Origin: Circinella umbellata
Lineage: Eukaryota; Mucoromycota; Mucoromycetes; Mucorales; Lichtheimiaceae
Direction of reading: 5' to 3'
DNA length: 64,000 nucleotides
Assembly: GCA_025093555.1 (NCBI GenBank)
Contig: JAIWNF010000017.1
Coordinates: 744,001-808,000 of the forward strand
Part shown: positions 1 to 11,037 of the stretch, piece by piece
Position numbering within the stretch: the first letter of the stretch is position 1
Layout of the letters: each line of letters begins with the position of its first letter
Translations under genes and position numbers: made by a program
The notes under the pieces: model-generated
Databases searched by the model: none
What the model saw: the letters and a program-made list of their open reading frames with translations, nothing else
What the model was told of the DNA's origin: nothing

Positions 1-2017
1 TCGGGAAAAGTAAAATATCATTTTGAATATATATAACATGGGAAAAAAAAAGTTAAAAAAAGCGGGACACATTTATAGACTCTCTTTTTTATTATGGGAG
101 AAAATAGAATTATAGATTAATTCTATTCAGTTGTAATATATAAATACATTTTATTTCCAATGTCCATAAATATAGATAATAGGTCGAGGAAATTGTAATT
201 AGAAATGACAATATAAATAAGGTTTTACTTTGTAATACTGTAAACATATCTTTCTATTTTCTATTTTCTTTACTCTTTGATATATATAAGGTGTTGAAAT
301 CCATATAAAATTTTGACTTTCTTTGATATACAAACACATATAACGCAGAGAGATTTTCTATTGTAACAAGATAAATTTCGGAGCGGAAAAACGTTTGCCG
401 ATGACAAAATGGGTGGCATAAGCTGCCACGTGTTTTTTTGTATTTATTTTTGCAAAACGTTGTGTTCTATAGTTTATTGTCTGTGTACTTTGTAATTATT
501 ATTTCTTTGTACACCCATTCTTTTCTTTTCATATGATGACAGTTATTTCTTTTTTATTTATTAAACACCCTTTAGATTGCCATGTGGTATTGAATAAATG
601 AAAGAGAACAAGAAATTAAAGTCACAAAAAAAGCTTCGAAGAACTATAATAAATAGAGCGATCTTCCCAGTGGGAAGAGATATTTTTATCAGTCTATATA
701 TAATGAGCTTTATTGATCTATTTATTAAAGAATAAGTAACGATACTTTTCTCCTTTTACATAAAATCCTTTTGATGGTTGTTCTCGTGTGAGTTTTTATA
801 CATGTTATTAACCTGTAAAAGAATTATCTTTCTTAAAAACATATAAGTTTTATTCACTCAAGTCAGCGGGACAATGGTACAAATTTAAGTAATACAATAA
901 TAAATATTAAACCCCAATTTTCTTATGTAAAGCCAAGAAAGCATCAAAAATAAATAAAATTTATGATTTTTCTCACGTTATTGTGTGTCATTCCAATTAT
1001 TATTTATATAACTTGTATTACAAATAACTTTATTGCATATTTATTCTTTTACATGTCACATTTATGTATAAAGGTATTATATATATACAAAATGTTAGTG
1101 ATAGCTTATTAAAAATGCCGAGGATATATATAAACCGAAAAAGAAAAGGAAGCATAAGGAATCATATGATAGTATAATCACAATGCTAATTAAAAGAAAG
1201 AATCAATGAACGGAGAAAATTCAAAGTAATAGTATGGCGGCGGTGACTAGCAACATACTTTTATAAATAGTAATGACATCAGAAGCTTATTATATCTAGT
1301 CAACTATACATTAACAGAATACAACAGTGATCTTTTAGATGCATTAATATAATAGTTTATATATGAATCTAGTTTATTAATAAAAGATCAAATTAAGCAA
1401 TTATATCTATAATTGTATTAGTAATAATATGTATACAATAGTCGTTTTGCGCAAAGGGACCCTATATTTCAACATATGGCCATATAAAAAAACCCCCGTT
1501 TTAATTATATAACATCTACTGCGCAATATTTCACTCAAAGGAAATAATACTTGATTAAAGTTGATCGAATCAAAATATTGCGCTATACAGTGGATCTCAA
1601 CATTCTGCAACAATTAAAAAAAAAATCATATTTGCGAAGAACCAAAGTGAATAAGCTAAAAGTCTGGATCCAAAAGCTCAAAATAACATTGCGAAAATTA
1701 ATAGACTGGGTTTTCCGGGAGCAGAAAATGGGAGGAGTGGGTCCACTTTGTTCATATAAATCACTATCCAAAAATAAAATCAATAAAGGTCATCGAGTTG
1801 CTGTAATAGTTTGAATATTGGATTCAAGATGTTCTCATAATATAATTTATGTTACAAATCTATGCTGTTATTGTTTGATTTTCTAAAATAAAATTACAAT
1901 TTTGATACATTATTACTACTGCTGCTACTATTATTGGTATTACTCTGTCATCTGACGTTAAAGCCCATTTGATAAATTGATTTTGATCCGTAGATTTTTT
2001 ATTTGACTCCCTCGCAC
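1..2017. other. AT-rich gene-free stretch
   Basis: No coding region can be supported on either strand. The stretch is AT-rich with homopolymer runs and short open frames that show no family resemblance and no splice-linked continuation. One perfect 11-bp inverted repeat (GCGCAATATTT at 1521-1531 and its complement at 1573-1583) lies near 1.5 kb, followed by a CAGTGG sequence preceded by TATA that could be a decayed transposon end. Confidence 0.5.
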
Positions 2018-3104
2018 TTAATCTTCCTTTAACATACTTTTTTCCAAGGTGAGCAATTTTTGGTATAGTTGACTTTTTGGCAATCCCACCTGTAAATGAT
2101 CATTTGCAAGAAAATCAAAATTTAATTGAAATATTAACATGGTTATAAGAATAACAAAAAAAAAAGGTATAGCATAATAAGACTGATAAGAAAAGAAGAA
2201 ACATTGTTTGATTAATTACCACATTCCAATAGTCACCATGAATACCCTTAACAAACATGGATGCAGGGCCCTGGATACCATAAGCTCCCGCCTTTCCAAA
2301 TGGTTCACCAGAAGCAACATCTACATTTATTATCATATACATTTATTGTTTTGTAAGGCGTTCATTCTTTTTTTCATTGACGAAGCGGTATTGTCTTTCA
2401 AATACGGAATAAAAAGTGATAAAATAAACTTACAAGCTTCGAGAATTCCATTATCAATATCATAGAAATCAACATCTGTTTTTGATACAAACGAATATTC
2501 TTTATAACCTTTTTCAGAAGAAGATTTTTGCAAAATAACAACACTTGTCATTGCCGTATGTTGTTTTCCACTTAATTCACGTAGCATTCGTTTAGCATCA
2601 TCAGCATCTCTTGGTTTTTCAAGAACATTTGTTTTATCTAAAACAACTACAGTGTCTGCACCGATAACAATATCTGCATCAGGTAATGATGAATCATCCT
2701 GTAGTATGTATTATTATATTTGATACATGTTTATGAATATTTTTGTTTCGCTTTTCCTTTTCTATCTATCTATCTATCTCTCACAAGTTTTTATTTATTT
2801 ACCCTGCATCGTTCAAACACTTCTACTGCTTTCAAGCGAGCAGTATAGTGAACATAATCTTCTTTAAGATCAAATGCAGTAGGATCATTACTATCATCTT
2901 CTAAAGTTGTAACGATTTGAAATTCAAGTCCCTTTTTTTAATAATATTCGTAAGCCCAACAATGGTTTACTGTTATATTGTTCAAAGAAAGAGAAGTTAA
3001 AGTTGTTGTACCATATCAGTTAATATTTCACGTCTTCGAGGTGAAGCAGAAGCTAAAATAATTTTTTGCTTTGAAAGCCATGGTAACCAAGAAAGTTGAA
3101 GCAT
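2018..3104 (-). CDS. Maf-like nucleotide pyrophosphatase (Maf/ASMTL family)
   Basis: Five exons read on the minus strand: 3104-3012, 2931-2803, 2698-2434, 2320-2220 and 2089-2018. They sum to 660 nt, a 219-residue protein, the usual Maf length. The N-terminus carries the family signature [13 protein letters not shown]. Later come VIGADTVV, a KP segment after LEK, and the C-terminal [15 protein letters not shown] motif followed by GDYWNVVGLP. Maf proteins hydrolyse non-canonical or selected nucleoside triphosphates (dTTP/UTP or modified pyrimidines) to the monophosphate and pyrophosphate and act as cytosolic house-cleaning enzymes; the exact substrate cannot be told from sequence. All introns are GT-AG. 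The start at 3104 was chosen because the signature begins about 15 residues later, as in homologues. It diverges from the complex I gene at 3307, with 202 bp between start codons. Confidence 0.93.
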
Positions 3105-3306
3105 TTTATTATTGTGGGGTGTAAAAATAACAGAAAGGATTGCAGTAATTGAAGAGAGTACCTGATTTAAAAAGAGGTAAAAAAAAAAAATAGACGTCAT
3201 ACATACACTTTTGATTCTAAACCCAGCAAAATTTTGGTTGTTTTTCTCTTGCAAAAAGATTAGCAACAACAACCCAACCTTCCTCCCCACTCTATAATAT
3301 CCCATA

Positions 3307-3951
3307 ATGGTAAAGTATTCTTATACTGTATTATATTAACAAAAAGTCTGAATCTATTGATACTAACTATATATTTAGCCTGTTCCATTCGAAGCTTTGC
3401 TTCCTTTTGGCATTATTGCCGCCATGTTTACCGTCACTGGTACTGGTTTGACTACTGTTAGATATTTCGCAAATGACCGCAAGGTATATATATATTAATT
3501 ATATTTGATTAACTTACTAGTATTTATATTAAAAATAACAAACCTTCACCAGCTCACCAACAAATTGGATTATTTCATGTTCAATTAATATTTTTTTTTC
3601 CTAGCCCGGACGTTTCAATGTCGATATTTTTGACCGAGCCATGATGGAACGCGACAGACGTCTTACTGGTTCAGCCCGTGGACAATCGGTAAATAATAAT
3701 TAACTTCTTCCATTTTTACAACAACTTGGAAAAGCAAAGACTTGCACATTTTCTTATACTATAACTATTTTTATTTTCATAGACGGAACCAGTTGCACCT
3801 GCTGCATTCGCCACTAATAGGTAAAATAAAATAAAAAAAAAGCTCTTGTTATTGAAGAGAGATAAATACGCGTATAATCTAACAACCAACTAATTACCTA
3901 TCTTATTTAATTAATAGTGTATGGTACGCGGATGTTCCTCGACATAATTAG
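3307..3951 (+). CDS. NADH:ubiquinone oxidoreductase MWFE/NDUFA1-type subunit
   Basis: Five exons: 3307-3309, 3379-3483, 3605-3688, 3783-3820 and 3918-3951, 264 nt, 87 residues. The protein begins MPVPFEALLPFGIIAAMF, a single N-terminal membrane segment (about residues 9-30). A hydrophilic tail with the family features RDRRLTGSARGQ and FATNSVW follows. This is the accessory complex I subunit called MWFE/NDUFA1 in animals and the 9-10 kDa subunit in fungi; it sits in the mitochondrial inner membrane arm and is needed for assembly. The first coding exon is only the ATG, with the intron starting directly after it. Every intron is GT-AG. It shares a 202-bp divergent upstream region with the Maf gene. 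Confidence 0.93.
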
Positions 3952-4646
3952 GAATACTAGCCACTAGCAACAGCATAGCAACAAAAATAGCAACAAAAAA
4001 AATATATATACTTTTTGTTTAGACAAATTTTAAAAAAAGAAATGGGAGTGAATATACATAGGATGTTCGTTTTTTTTTTGTCACCAAAAAATCGCTCTAC
4101 ATATGGTGGTTGTTTTTTGTTATTGGAGAAAGGGGAGAAAATGTTATTGGGATATATTTAATGGTTTTTTTTTTCATTATAGCAGACGTACTATTATTAT
4201 CATGATTATTGTCACTCATCACTATGCCAACAAGACGATAACGATTAAGGGATCAACTCATCCATACCATCGATAGATCTATAACGCATATCTTTATATG
4301 TATCATGGAAAAAAAAAAGAAAGTTTTATTGGACAGTACAAATGGAATTTTGTAGTAAAAAAATAGTTTTTTATGTGGAAATCAACGATAAGAAAGGAAA
4401 AAAGAAAGAAAATGATATAAAAGAAGTATTATAATTGTGTGTGTGTGAATATGTGTTTGAAGGTAAACGAGAAAATGCGAAGAAAAAAAAAAGAGAAAGA
4501 GGGGAAGAGAAATAATGATGGTGATAAAAAAAATGAGGTATAAATGTGGGAATGAGAAAAAACAGATGAAGAATGATGAATTTGTCTTTGTCAAAAGAGA
4601 GTGTGGAAAAGGACGGTACTTGTTGATATTCCTATTTTACTTTTTT
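3952..4646. other. Convergent intergenic region with low-complexity DNA
   Basis: This lies between two convergent stop codons and holds 3' flanks only. A short run of alternating GT lies around 4438-4450, with purine-rich stretches from 4455 to 4560. No open frame here has a family signature. The 12-mer TCAAAAGAGAGT occurs near 4591 and recurs near 29001 and 43821. Confidence 0.5.
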
Positions 4647-6920
4647 TTATACTTGTTCAAGATCAAAATTATGAAGCTCTAAAATTGTTTTGTTCGAACC
4701 TGGATTATCGCCTTGTTTTCGTTGCATTAATATGACAGCTTTGGTGTCACTGAATTGAATTTTCCAAACTGTTTTTGTGGGTTGACTAATATTACGAATC
4801 AATCTTCCTTCTCGAATATCCCATAGTTTGACACTACCGTCAGCACTACCACTGACCATTTTACGATCATCAAATTGTAAACTGGTAACAGAATTATCAT
4901 GAGCTGAGATTTGTTGTATGCATTCATATCGTTCAAGGTCCCATACGCGTAAACATCCATCACTTCCTATATACATTTATGTGGATATTTCAAAGTGAAG
5001 CAATGAGTATGAAATTCACCGTACTGTATATTCATCACACTATTCAAATTATCGAAATATATTTATATTACCTCCGCTAACCAAAGTGTCACCTCGTAGT
5101 TGAAGATGACCCACTAATGATGTATGGCCAAACAAAGTAGCTAAGCATTGACCCGTAGACGCCGAAAAAACTCGAATACTAGAATCAAGACTTCCTGTCA
5201 CTACTTTTTTTCCATCAAAAGCAATAGCATATATTTGTAAATGATGGCCAACAAGTACATGAAGGCATTGACCGGTTCTAATATCCCATAATCTTGCTGT
5301 ATAATCATATGATCCAGAGGCAACAATATTATCGCAAATATCCAAACATCGAACACTTGCTTGATGACCCAATAAAACATGTAAAAGAACGCCCCTTTGA
5401 ATATCCCAGACACGCATGGTAGCATCACGGCTTCCTGTCACTGCAATACGTTTATTTTTCATTCTTAAACAACGAACGGTGGATGTATGGCCTCGTAAAA
5501 CATGTAATAGTCGACCACGATTCAAATCCCAGACTCGAACATCACTTTTATGGATTGTAATTTTAAGAATAAGTGGTTATTAGAATAAAAAAAAGAATGA
5601 TAATAAACGAGAGAAGGAAGTAAAAAGGTACCAAAGGAAAGAAGTTCCCTTTTTTCTTGTTTCTTACCGATCACAACCACCTGATACAAGAATACGCTCT
5701 GGATCATTTTTTTCACCTCCTTTAAATTCCAAAGCCCATACCCCTCCTTCATGACCTTCCAAGGTCTGTATCTTGTGTCCAGTTTGTGAATCAAAAACGA
5801 CAATTCTATGATTATCACATCCAACCACAATATATTTTTCATCAAATTGTAGCGAAGTAATTAATTCACCACCAAAAGCATCATCGACCACTCGAACATG
5901 ACCTCCTCGGTTCCATGCGGTTCCAATATTATATTTTCGTTTAAAGAAATTTCGATATGAGAATATATTATGATTATAATTATGCAGTTGTTGGCTTTGT
6001 CGTTCTAAGCCCGACAATGATGATGACGATGTTGATGCTAATGCGGATGATGCTGATGCTGATGCTGATGACGAAGAAGAAGAAGAGCAAGTAGATGAAA
6101 ATGAGGAGGTTGATAATGAAGATATTAATGATATTTCCTCTTCTTTTTTTTCACCACTGATAGGAAATAATAATTTTGAATTATTTCGTCGACGTCTTTG
6201 TCCACTGTTTGTAGTAGTAATAGGAGAGGTGATAATAGTAGCAGTAGTAGTAGTATCTATATTATTATGGTCATCATTATTATCATTATCAGCATTATTA
6301 TTACAGTTACTATCGTTTATGTAGCTATCGCTGTCACCATCACTGGTGATACTACTCTTGTTGTCATGATACTGATATTTAAGACATAGTTGCTTCCAAG
6401 TGGATTCGTCTTTCAACAATTCATTCCAAAATAAAGAAACGCTTGCTGCACGAGTCAATGTTTGGGGGTCATCAATAAATGATAAGACGTGAAGTGCAAG
6501 TTCAATAGGAAGCTGTTTCAAAAAGTCAATCTTTAAACGAGGAGCAATCAAGGTATGAACAAAAGCCAAAAGCTGGTTATCGCAACAATTCAGTAATTCG
6601 GACAAAAAAGCTGATTTTTGTTGTGGTGAAAGGTTTTGAAAAGTTGTTTTGACTTGAACAATATAATCTAATCGACTTTTGTCTAATGTAGATGACAGTT
6701 GAGCGGGATTGTCCCCCATACTTAGATCAACATAAGATGAGCGGAGTCGTCGTTGTGAAGGTAGGTTTTTATTATTATGTTTCTGTTGCTGGTGTTTGTT
6801 GCTGTTGTTGGTGTCGCCAATACTACTGCTTATTGTACCACTACTGGTTGTACTACTACTGCTACTACTACTTGGTGGAGTAGCAGGTGGGGATAAATCA
6901 TCAGGTGAATATAAATGCAT
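4647..6920 (-). CDS. F-box/WD40-repeat protein (Cdc4/Fbw7-type SCF adaptor)
   Basis: Three exons: 6920-5668, 5544-5072 and 4966-4647, 2,046 nt, 681 residues. Residues 1-60 are Ser/Thr/Asn/Gln-rich. An F-box lies at about 132-180 (LKQLPIELALHVLSFID, then SLFWNELLKDESTWKQLC). A long Ser/Asp/Asn low-complexity insert follows (about 190-320). About eight WD40 blades fill residues 345 to the end, with repeated GH...VRVWD, ARLWDIRTGQ and VKLWDIREG units. Known members recruit phosphorylated substrates to an SCF ubiquitin ligase through Skp1; the substrate here cannot be predicted. The order F-box then WD40 propeller matches Cdc4/Fbw7/Pop1 and Met30, and the GGHVRVVDDAFGGELITSL segment before the first blade fits the Cdc4 side. 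The gene converges on the complex I gene. Confidence 0.92.
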
Positions 6921-7999
6921 ATATGAATAATAAACTTTTGGAATAAATGGAAATTATTTGTTTTGAAAAAATAAAAATAAAATTAGCTGATAACAATAAT
7001 AACACTAAATGATGAATATAAAATAAAAGGAAAAGTAACAATTTTGTATGAGAGAGAGAAATAAGAAAAAATATGTGAGAGCAAATACCTCCTTAATCTG
7101 GATTAATAATAATTTAATGATATGTTATATAAAATTATATTGATTGTTCTTCTAGTTGTTATAAACCCTTTCTTTTAATATATATAACTTTCTTCTTTCT
7201 TTACACTTTTTTTATGGCTTTTCTTCTATAATAAAAAAAAAAGGAACAAGAGAAAGAAAGAGAAAAATGACGTGAAAATTAACACATACAACATATGTGT
7301 ACTTTTCACAAACACTACTTACATGTACTCACATATACAGGTATATGTATATATATGTATATATATACATAGCATGTACATTATAAGTACAGGGGGGTTG
7401 CTCAACAGGGGAAAGAAAAAAAGAAAGGCCAAAGAATAATATATTTATACACAGATGATACAGGACACTTTGCATACATATTATTACTACAAATTAATAC
7501 ATGAGTTATTTGTTTATTTATTCATTCAACTCTTTCTTTAATAATAAAGTTATTATCAATAACAAAAAAACTTAAAGGAATGAAGCTCTTCATTTTATTT
7601 TTACACATTAAATTTGTATTTGTATGTAAATGTGGTCCAAGTGGGTGTAATGATTCTATGATAAGGTTATTGTACCAGCATGATCAAAACATCCTATATA
7701 TGTTATTTTATGCTTTTGATTTTGGTAAAAGCTGACTTTTTTTTAACCAATTTAGGTTTGGAACCAAAAAAAAAAAAGCTAACCTTTTGATTTCTTATAT
7801 ATTTCATATCTTTATCAGACTCCCTATTATTCTCTTTTTTTTTTACACTTGTTCCTTCATAACCCCTCTTCTAATTTGTAGCCTCCTCCTTATTCTTTCA
7901 TAAGTGTGTGTGTGAGAGAGTGGATACACAAAAAGAAAGAACATTGTGTGCCTTATTATATGATCTCCCAACCCCCTAACTTTTTTAAATTTAAATAAC
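6921..7999. promoter_or_regulatory. Divergent intergenic region, F-box gene and SulP gene
   Basis: This is 1,079 bp between two start codons facing away from each other. It contains TA/TATG dinucleotide runs (about 7339-7371), a GTGTGTGTGAGAGAG run near 7903-7919 and several poly-T tracts. No open frame is convincing. Both promoters must lie here, but no defined element can be assigned from sequence alone. Confidence 0.45.
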
Positions 8000-10900
8000 A
8001 TGGCAACACATAATAATAACAATTATTATCTTCAATCAACCGACATTTCCAATAGTAACAGTGAATATTCGAATCTTTTTTCTATTACTTTTTTGCCACT
8101 ACTTGTCGATATAGACTCATAACTAAAATATTATTACTACAACATGCAGGTCGTGCATCGTTGTTGACGAACGATAATAGTAGTATCATCATACAACGCA
8201 CAAACTATGATAATGAGAATAGTAACAGTAGTGATAGCGACGATCAAGACAGTGTGGTCGATAGATTGATGCGTAGAACTAGGTTTCATCCACAGTATAA
8301 CCATAATATTAACAACTCTTCAGCTTCTGTTCCTGAACCTACACTAATAACAACAAATGGTGATAGTGACCCTGGAATAACAGTTACAACTTCTCAAGTA
8401 CCGGACGAAACATGCTTACTTTTACCTACTGTACCATCTTATGATAATATACCACGTTACATGACTGCTTCTCCAAGTAAGATCAACAATAATAAAAGTT
8501 AGAAATACAGGTGCTAATTATGTATACATATATATTTATTCTACATAGTTCCTTCTGCACGTATTTTTTTTGATGATCATGATACACAAAAGGATATATG
8601 GAGTGTACTTAAAGTCCGATCTAAATACTATTTACCTGTTTTGAAATGGTTACCTCATTATAATGGTAACCTACTCCTCGGAGATATGATTGCTGGTCTT
8701 ACCTTGGCCTGTTTGCTTATCCCACAAAGTCTTTCCTATGCTACAGCATTGTGTAAGGTTCCGGCCGCTTGGGGTTTATACAGTATTGCTTTTCCTGCAA
8801 TGACGTATGCTGTAAGTTTCTTGTTACACATAACTAATTTTCTGTTTTTTCCTCTTTTTCTTATTACTGTAAACAATTGCCTTATTAATTTATCGATCTT
8901 TCTACCACCATAGATTTTTGGGATGTCCAGGTACATTATAAAATTCCAGTTCTTATACATGTATAAAGAAAAAAAAAGAGCTGATGTTAACAACTTTAAA
9001 TTTTATGATATAAAAATAATAATATTACGTATTTAGACAGATGAGTGTTGGACCTGAAGCATCATTATCGCTTTTAGTTGGCACATCAATTGCACAACAC
9101 GAACAACATGATGAAAATTTTGACCGATTAGCATGGGCTTGTCTCGTGACACTGTTTGTGGGAATTTTCACTTTTTTACTGGGTATTGTCCGTCTTGGGT
9201 TCCTAGACAGTTTAATGAGCCGTGCTTTATTACGAGGATTTATCACCGGTGTTGCTATCATCGTCATATTACAACAAAGTATCGTATTAATGGGACTTTC
9301 TAAAATAGCCGAAGAAGCTGGTCTTACTGAAGTCTCTTCTAACCTGGATCGTATTTTATTTTTGATTCAACATATCCATCAAACTCATATATTGACAGCC
9401 ATCATATCTATAATTTCCATCTTTGTCCTACTTGGATTCCGTATGTTAAAATCATCTCAACACCAATATCGTTGGATTGCTATGTTCCCAGACATTTTAT
9501 TTGTGGTGGTTCTATCCATTCTTTTGACATGGAAATTTGAGTGGCAAATTGATATTTTAGGTGAAATCAAAAGTGATGGCATACCTGTTCCTTCTATTCC
9601 ATCCATTCCACACATTAAACATCTAAAAGACTTACTTGTCACTTCGGCCATGATTTCAGTCATTGGATTTGTTGAGTCGGTGGTGATTGCGAAAAAATTT
9701 TCAAGTAAACATAATTATTTGGTTAGTGCGAATCGAGAATTGGTCGCTTTGGGAGCTGCTAATATTGTGGGTGGATTATTCAATGCTCTCCCAGCATTTG
9801 GTTCGGTAAGTAAAAAAAAAAAAAAAAAAAAAAGTAGAACAGGGGAGGAAAAGGCAATAAGCAATCGAATAAAGCTAAAGTCGATAAGAACAAAAAAAAC
9901 TGTCAAATGATACTAATAATAATAAAAATAAGGTTTCTAGAAGCAAAACAAATGATCGTGCAGGAGCAAGAACTCAGATGGCATGTATGATCACAGGCAT
10001 TTTAGCATTGATTGCCATATTCTTCTTATTGCCTTTTTTTTACTATTTACCCAAACCTACATTATCGGCGATTATTTTTGTTACCGCCTTAACGATAGTA
10101 GGCGAACTACCGGAAGACCTGCGATTCATTTTCAAAATTGGTGCCTGGCGTGATTTAGGCTTGCTTTTAATTACCTTACTGGGTACAGTTGTTATTTCAT
10201 TAGAGTTCGGCACGTTGGTAGCAATCACATTATCTCTACTCCTTACGGTCAAAGAGACAAGTTACCCCCGTATTTCAATTATGGTAATGTGAAAAAAGAA
10301 GAAGAAAAGACAAAGTTGTGTTTTTTTTTTAGTAACGATCATTTTGTACTACTCTATAAAATACAGGGTCGTGTCAAAGGAACTCATAACAAGTTTCAGG
10401 CAATTCATGAAAATCCAGATATGATCGAACATCTTGAAGAAGTTCTTATTATACGAATTGAAGAAGCATTATTTTTTGCTAATACAGGTACTTACGAAGA
10501 TGGTCATGATCCCGTGATTACTATTATTATTATTATTCATGTATTGTTTTTATTTCCTTCGAAATCCTTATGCTAACTCCTATATATTAAAATAGGAAAA
10601 CTGAAAGATCGATTACGCCGTTTGGAATATTATGGGGATCCTTCGATTCATCCATCTGAACGTCCACGTCGCAATCAATCTTCTTATATTATTTTCGATG
10701 TAGATAATATGCCAGATATTGATGCTAGGTAAGTAAAATATAAATGTCAAATATAATAAAGGAGTCTTTTTTTTTTAACTCAAAAAAAAAAAATTCTATT
10801 TTTATTTTATTTAGTGCTGTACAAATAATGGATGAAATTGTTGAATCCTATCACGCGCAAGAAATAGTTGTTTATTTTGTTCGACTTCATGATCGATCTT

Positions 10901-11037
10901 TGGATTTATTTAGACGGTCAGGGTTATTAGATAAAATTGGTGAAGATAGAATATTTCAAAAAGTATCTCATGCTATTGAAGTAATTGAGAATGATATGCT
11001 AAAACAACGCCTTATTGAAATTCATCATCATCAATAA
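8000..11037 (+). CDS. SulP/SLC26-type sulfate (anion) transporter with STAS domain
   Basis: Nine exons: 8000-8060, 8150-8476, 8549-8811, 8914-8930, 9037-9805, 9933-10283, 10367-10487, 10596-10728 and 10815-11037, 2,265 nt, 754 residues. The N-terminal ~150 residues are hydrophilic and Asn/Ser-rich. The SulP core follows: GDMIAGLTLACLLIPQSLSYA, then IFG.SRQMSVGPEASLSLLVG, many membrane segments, and LPAFGSVSRSKTNDRAGARTQ. A cytosolic STAS domain closes the protein (IIFDVDNMPDIDASAVQIMDEI and onward). Family members move sulfate, sometimes with protons, across the plasma membrane or internal membranes. Exon 4 is only 17 nt; the frame and the family motif IFGxSRQ require it. The start at 8000 was chosen because the next in-frame ATG (8144) runs into a stop unless spliced. 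All introns are GT-AG. Confidence 0.93.

Noticed and set aside
1551..1814. Lys-rich 87-residue frame
   Set aside because: Composition-driven, no motif, in an AT-rich gene-free stretch.
8144..8167. ATG at 8144 as SulP start
   Set aside because: That frame meets TGA within eight codons; the AG before 8150 is the splice acceptor of the intron from 8061.
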